Shown in pieces: positions 60,266 through 64,000 of a DNA stretch of 64,000 nt (position 1 is its first letter; each line of letters begins with the position of its first letter). The notes under the pieces are model-generated. The model saw only the letters and a program-made list of their open reading frames with translations. It did not search any database and was not told the origin of the DNA. The translations under genes and the position numbers were made by a program. Origin of the DNA: Pseudomonas guariconensis (GTDB lineage: Bacteria; Pseudomonadota; Gammaproteobacteria; Pseudomonadales; Pseudomonadaceae); NCBI RefSeq assembly GCF_015680235.1, contig NZ_JADLJL010000024.1, forward strand, positions 16,567-80,566, in the 5' to 3' direction.

Positions 60266-61153
60266 TCACCCTCCTTCGCTGGCCTCGGCGCGCAGGATGC
60301 CGACCAGGATATCCGCCAGCTCCTTGACCATCGGGTCGGCCGTGGGGCGATGGAAGATCGCCGCTTCGAATACCTTGATCGGTTTGAAACCGTCCTCGAC
60401 ACCCAACACCCGATGCCCCGGCGTGACCACCCGCGAGGGCAGCAGGCTCACGCCCAGACCGTTGGCCACGGCTTCCTGGATACCGGCAAGGCTGGAGCTG
60501 GTGAAACCGATGCACCAGTTGCGGCCCATCGCTTCGATGGCGCTGATCATGTCGTCGCGGTAGAGCCCGCGCGGCGGAAAGGTCACCAGGGGAATCGGGT
60601 CTTGCGCGAAGCAAGGGTACTGCGCACTGTCGACCCACTCGATGCGTTCGGGCTGGCAGGCATTGGCCTCGCGGCTGTGCCGCCGCTGCTTGACCAGCAC
60701 CAGGTCGAGCTCACCGCGGTCATAGCTGCTCATCAGGTCGCGGCTCAGGCCGCCGGTGATCTCCAGCTTGACCTTCGGATACTTGCGGTTGAAGGCCGCG
60801 AGCGCCGGGACGGTCTTGCTGGCGACGAAGTCGTCCGGCAGGCCGATGCGCACGGTAACCGTGACCCCGCCCGACATTGCCTCGCTCAGTTGGTTGCTCA
60901 CCGCGAGCAGGTGGCGCGCATAGCGCAGCAGCGTTTCGCCGGCATCGGTGGGGTGCACTTCGCGGTTGCTGCGGTCGAGCAGTTGGTGCCCGACCATCTC
61001 CTCGAGCCGCCGGATCTTCTGGCTGACCGTCGACTGCGTCGAATGCAGCCGGGTGGCCGCCGTGGTGAAGCTGCCGCAGTCAGCGACCATCACCACGGCC
61101 CGGAGCAGGTCGAGGTCGTAGATCGATCTATTGGATTTCACACTTTCAGTCAT
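60266..61153 (-). CDS. LysR family transcriptional regulator
   Basis: A 295-residue LysR-type regulator: N-terminal winged helix (about 15-75, FTTAATRLHSTQSTVSQKIR) and a periplasmic-binding-protein-like effector domain. The target is uncertain: yeeE downstream or the divergent methyltransferase 114 bp away. ATG 61153 (MTESVKSNRSIYDL) is used; an in-frame ATG at 61195 is possible. Confidence 0.9.
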   Translation of the reverse strand: MTESVKSNRSIYDLDLLRAVVMVADCGSFTTAATRLHSTQSTVSQKIRRLEEMVGHQLLDRSNREVHPTDAGETLLRYARHLLAVSNQLSEAMSGGVTVTVRIGLPDDFVASKTVPALAAFNRKYPKVKLEITGGLSRDLMSSYDRGELDLVLVKQRRHSREANACQPERIEWVDSAQYPCFAQDPIPLVTFPPRGLYRDDMISAIEAMGRNWCIGFTSSSLAGIQEAVANGLGVSLLPSRVVTPGHRVLGVEDGFKPIKVFEAAIFHRPTADPMVKELADILVGILRAEASEGG

Positions 61154-61267
61154 AAGCAGAATCTGACTTTCGAATAGATGGGCTGCTTGCATCATGCCAG
61201 AACCCGTTGCACAGGGTTACTTCACCTGGCCTATCATTTCCACACGCTAACGTTCGGACCTGCCTCA

Positions 61268-61933
61268 ATGCCCACGCCCGACACCACGCTACAAGGCAGC
61301 TGGCAGCACAATGCCCAGGCCTGGATCCAGGCCGTACGCAGCGGTGCCATCGAAAGCCGCCGCCAGGTCACCGACCAGGCCATCCTCCTGGCGCTGATGA
61401 GCCGCCAGCCACAGCGAGTGCTGGACCTGGGCTGTGGCGAGGGCTGGCTGCTGCGCGCCCTGGCCGAACGCGGCATCGAGGCGACCGGTGTGGACGGCGA
61501 TGCGACGCTGGTAGAGGCCGCACGGGCGGCAGGCTCGAGCAACGTGTACCAGGCGACCTACGAGCAACTGATCCAGACCCAGGTCGATGTGGGCCAGGGC
61601 TATGACCTGGTGTGCGCCAACTTCGCCCTGCTGCATCAGGACATCATTCCCTTGCTGGTCACCATGCGCAATCTGCTCACTCCCGGCGGCGCCCTGGTGA
61701 TCCAGACGCTGCACCCATGGTCGATGGCCAACGGTGACTATCAAGATGGCTGGCGCGAAGAGACCTTCGCCGGTTTCGCCGGCCAGTGGACACCCATGCC
61801 CTGGTACTTCCGTACCCTCTCCAGCTGGCTGAACGCCCTGGACATGGCTGGGTTGCGCCTTGCCAGCCTGCAGGAGCCGCAGCATCCGCAAAGCCCGGTG
61901 CCGCAGTCGTTGCTGCTGGTGGCACGCAGCTAG
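61268..61933 (+). CDS. Class I SAM-dependent methyltransferase
   Basis: A 221-residue methyltransferase with motif I VLDLGCGEGWLLRAL (about 45-59), acidic loop GVDGDATLVEAAR and motif IV DLVCANFALLH. The substrate is unknown; it resembles small-molecule methyltransferases. ATG 61268 is used, though the ribosome site is weak. Confidence 0.85.
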   Translation: MPTPDTTLQGSWQHNAQAWIQAVRSGAIESRRQVTDQAILLALMSRQPQRVLDLGCGEGWLLRALAERGIEATGVDGDATLVEAARAAGSSNVYQATYEQLIQTQVDVGQGYDLVCANFALLHQDIIPLLVTMRNLLTPGGALVIQTLHPWSMANGDYQDGWREETFAGFAGQWTPMPWYFRTLSSWLNALDMAGLRLASLQEPQHPQSPVPQSLLLVARS

Positions 61934-61956
61934 GCTTGGTAACGCAGCACCTTCCC

Positions 61957-62050
61957 TGTTGGGCTTGCCCGCGAAACCAACACCCCGTTGTTTCCTGGCA
62001 AAGGCTTCGCCCTTGATCGCGGGACAAGTCGGACCGCCGCACCCCACAGG
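61957..62050. repeat. Degenerate REPIN
   Basis: Inverted REP-like arms (TTGGGCTTGCCCGCGAAACC at the left; GATCGCGGGACAAGTCGG then CCCCACAGG at the right) within the 389-bp gap 61934-62322. The rest of this gap is the promoter region of the cupin gene, AT-rich near 62190-62220. Confidence 0.65.
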
Positions 62051-62301
62051 GGGACCAGTGTTGGCGTGCTGGTAATCCTGCTCGGGTGCATGCGGGTGCT
62101 GGGCCTGCTGCCAGGCCGACGCCCGCGCCTGCCGAGCTGATCAGCCTTCATTCTGTCGGCTTTCGGTACGAGGGGTCGACATTCACGGAATAAATACCGG
62201 ACATTTCAACATTTAATTTGTGGATGCCTGGCAAAGGCCCATATTCTGTCCAGGCCTCCCCTGCGGCGCACCGGCCGGTGCGGCACACGGCACGGGGAAA
62301 G

Positions 62302-62309
62302 AACAACAA
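62302..62309 (+). promoter_or_regulatory. Hfq/Crc-type motif before the ureidoglycine aminohydrolase gene
   Basis: A strict AACAACAA 13 bp before the ATG of the bicupin gene. Confidence 0.4.
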
Positions 62310-62322
62310 GTCGAGACTGTCC

Positions 62323-63159
<837 letters not shown>

Positions 63160-63178
63160 GCCCAGGCTGATGTCCACG

Positions 63179-63208
63179 AGCCCGCCTTCATGGCGGGCTT
63201 CGTGTTTC
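63179..63208 (+). terminator. Terminator of the bicupin gene
   Basis: Stem AGCCCGCC/GGCGGGCT with a 5-base loop, followed by TCGTGTTTCT, 20 bp after the stop. Confidence 0.8.
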
Positions 63209-63253
63209 TGGCCATACTTCAGGAACCCGCTCCGTTTCGTTCCGGCCACTGCC

Positions 63254-63859
63254 ATGCCCCTGCCCCGCCTACTGCTTGCCTTGCTGGTCCTGCTGCCGGC
63301 CCCCGTGTCGCTGGCCGACGACTGGCACCTGGCGCAACGGCAGGACAGCGTCGATGTGTACCTGAGCCGTGTCGAAGGTTCGTCCTATCAGGCGTTTCGC
63401 GGCGTCGCGCGGATCAAGGCGAGCGTGCGCACGCTCACTGAACTGCAGGAAAACCTGCGGGTGGCCTGCAAGTGGCTGTATGCCTGCGCCGAGATGCGCT
63501 TGCTGGAGGTCGAAGGCGACAGTACCTGGGTGTACCTGGTCACCGACCTGCCCTGGCCGTCACAGCCGCGGGACATGGTGCTGCGGGTGCGTACCGAGCG
63601 CCTGGACGACGGCACCCTGGTGCGCCACCTGAGCGCGGAGCCAGGCAAGGTGCCGGCCGTGCCGGGGTTGATCCGGGTGCGGCGGTTGCGTGGCGAATGG
63701 ACGATGCATCCGGTGGCCGAGAAGGAAACCGAAGTGACCTACCAGCTGCAGGCCGACCCCGCCGGCGATGTACCGGGCTGGCTGGCCAACCGGTTCGTGG
63801 TGGATGCGCCGCTGGTGACGTTGCGAACGCTCAAGGCGGTGGCCGAGCGCCAGCCATGA
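63254..63859 (+). CDS. START-domain lipid-binding-like secreted protein
   Basis: A 201-residue protein with a signal peptide (MPLPRLLLALLVLLPAPVSL, cleavage near residue 22) and a START fold (DSVDVYLSRVEG..VTDLPWPSQPRDMVLRVR). START domains bind lipids in a hydrophobic tunnel; the bacterial secreted ones are of unknown role. ATG 63254 is used because it opens the signal peptide. Confidence 0.8.
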   Translation: MPLPRLLLALLVLLPAPVSLADDWHLAQRQDSVDVYLSRVEGSSYQAFRGVARIKASVRTLTELQENLRVACKWLYACAEMRLLEVEGDSTWVYLVTDLPWPSQPRDMVLRVRTERLDDGTLVRHLSAEPGKVPAVPGLIRVRRLRGEWTMHPVAEKETEVTYQLQADPAGDVPGWLANRFVVDAPLVTLRTLKAVAERQP

Positions 63860-63977
63860 CGGCGCATTCGTGGTAAGGCGCTCCCACAGGGTGTGGTTGG
63901 CGAAGTACCGGTGGGAGATTACCCAGCCCTTCGGGCTGCGCTGTCGCGCAGAGAACAAGCGGCTAGCGCGGCCCCTT
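63860..63977. other. Intergenic tail before the right edge
   Basis: 118 bp containing a REP-like GCGCTCCCACAGG (near 63867) and the small hairpin AGCCCTTCGGGCT. No gene seen. Confidence 0.3.
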
Positions 63978-64000
63978 GTGGGAGCGGGCTTGTCCCGCGA
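63978..64000 (+). repeat. REP element at the right edge
   Basis: GTGGGAGCGGGCTTGTCCCG followed by CGA, the P. putida REP sequence, cut by the window edge. Confidence 0.9.

Overview
The window looks like a chromosomal segment of a fluorescent Pseudomonas of the P. putida group. The evidence is the high GC, the REP/REPIN palindromes (GTGGGAGCGGGCTTGTCCCG type), a second LexA heading an imuA mutagenesis operon, a mexCD-oprJ type pump, and a complete D-lysine catabolic locus of the amaC-dpkA-amaD kind described in P. putida. I saw no rRNA, tRNA, CRISPR array, insertion sequence or phage genes. Gene identities come from reading the proteins and from memory of families; no search was run.

Layout. 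(1) 1-5.6 kb: start of imuA, lexA2 with its operator, a TetR gene, then a chemoreceptor-porin-small binding protein set. (2) 5.6-12.7 kb: mexC-mexD-oprJ (minus strand) bracketed by two NfxB-type repressors; the same 20-bp palindrome lies upstream of each repressor gene, and one copy covers the -35 box of mexC. (3) 12.8-26.2 kb: a PucR regulator, two PhyH dioxygenases, a four-gene envelope module (DUF1329, DUF1302, MMPL/RND pump, Ycf48-like protein), a novel membrane protein, a DAO-type amine oxidase and a TetR regulator. (4) 26.5-37.1 kb: a Baeyer-Villiger type monooxygenase with a hydrolase, then a plus-strand run of iron alcohol dehydrogenase, APC permease, aminobutyraldehyde-type dehydrogenase, two class III aminotransferases, an imine-reductase-like enzyme and a 50-residue membrane or secreted peptide. 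(5) 37.1-46.4 kb: ActP-like symporter with DUF485 partner, acyl-CoA synthetase, SDR, acyl-CoA dehydrogenase, DUF6285 protein and phosphotransferase, preceded by a sigma-54 promoter and a divergent PrpR-like activator. (6) 46.5-49.1 kb: MFS drug exporter and DUF899 protein. (7) 49.1-58.3 kb: D-lysine locus (amaC, dpkA, RpiR regulator, polar amino acid ABC transporter, amaD, a C26 amidotransferase-like hydrolase). (8) 58.4-64 kb: small secreted protein, YeeE sulfur transporter, LysR, methyltransferase, ureidoglycine aminohydrolase-like cupin, START-domain protein.

How the genes work together. The most interesting signal is in regions 3 and 4. Related operator-like sequences lie in front of the DUF1329 envelope operon, the PhyH-amine oxidase-membrane protein operon and the monooxygenase-hydrolase operon, next to a TetR gene. 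This suggests one regulon for uptake or export and oxidative breakdown of an unknown hydrophobic compound that probably carries a ketone and an amine. The neighbouring operon (alcohol dehydrogenase, permease, aminoaldehyde dehydrogenase, two transaminases, imine reductase) could process the amine-bearing fragment, and the sigma-54 operon with ActP and the acyl-CoA enzymes could process the acyl fragment. Strict AACAACAA motifs, the kind bound by Hfq/Crc, sit before many of the catabolic and transport genes, which would place them under carbon catabolite repression.
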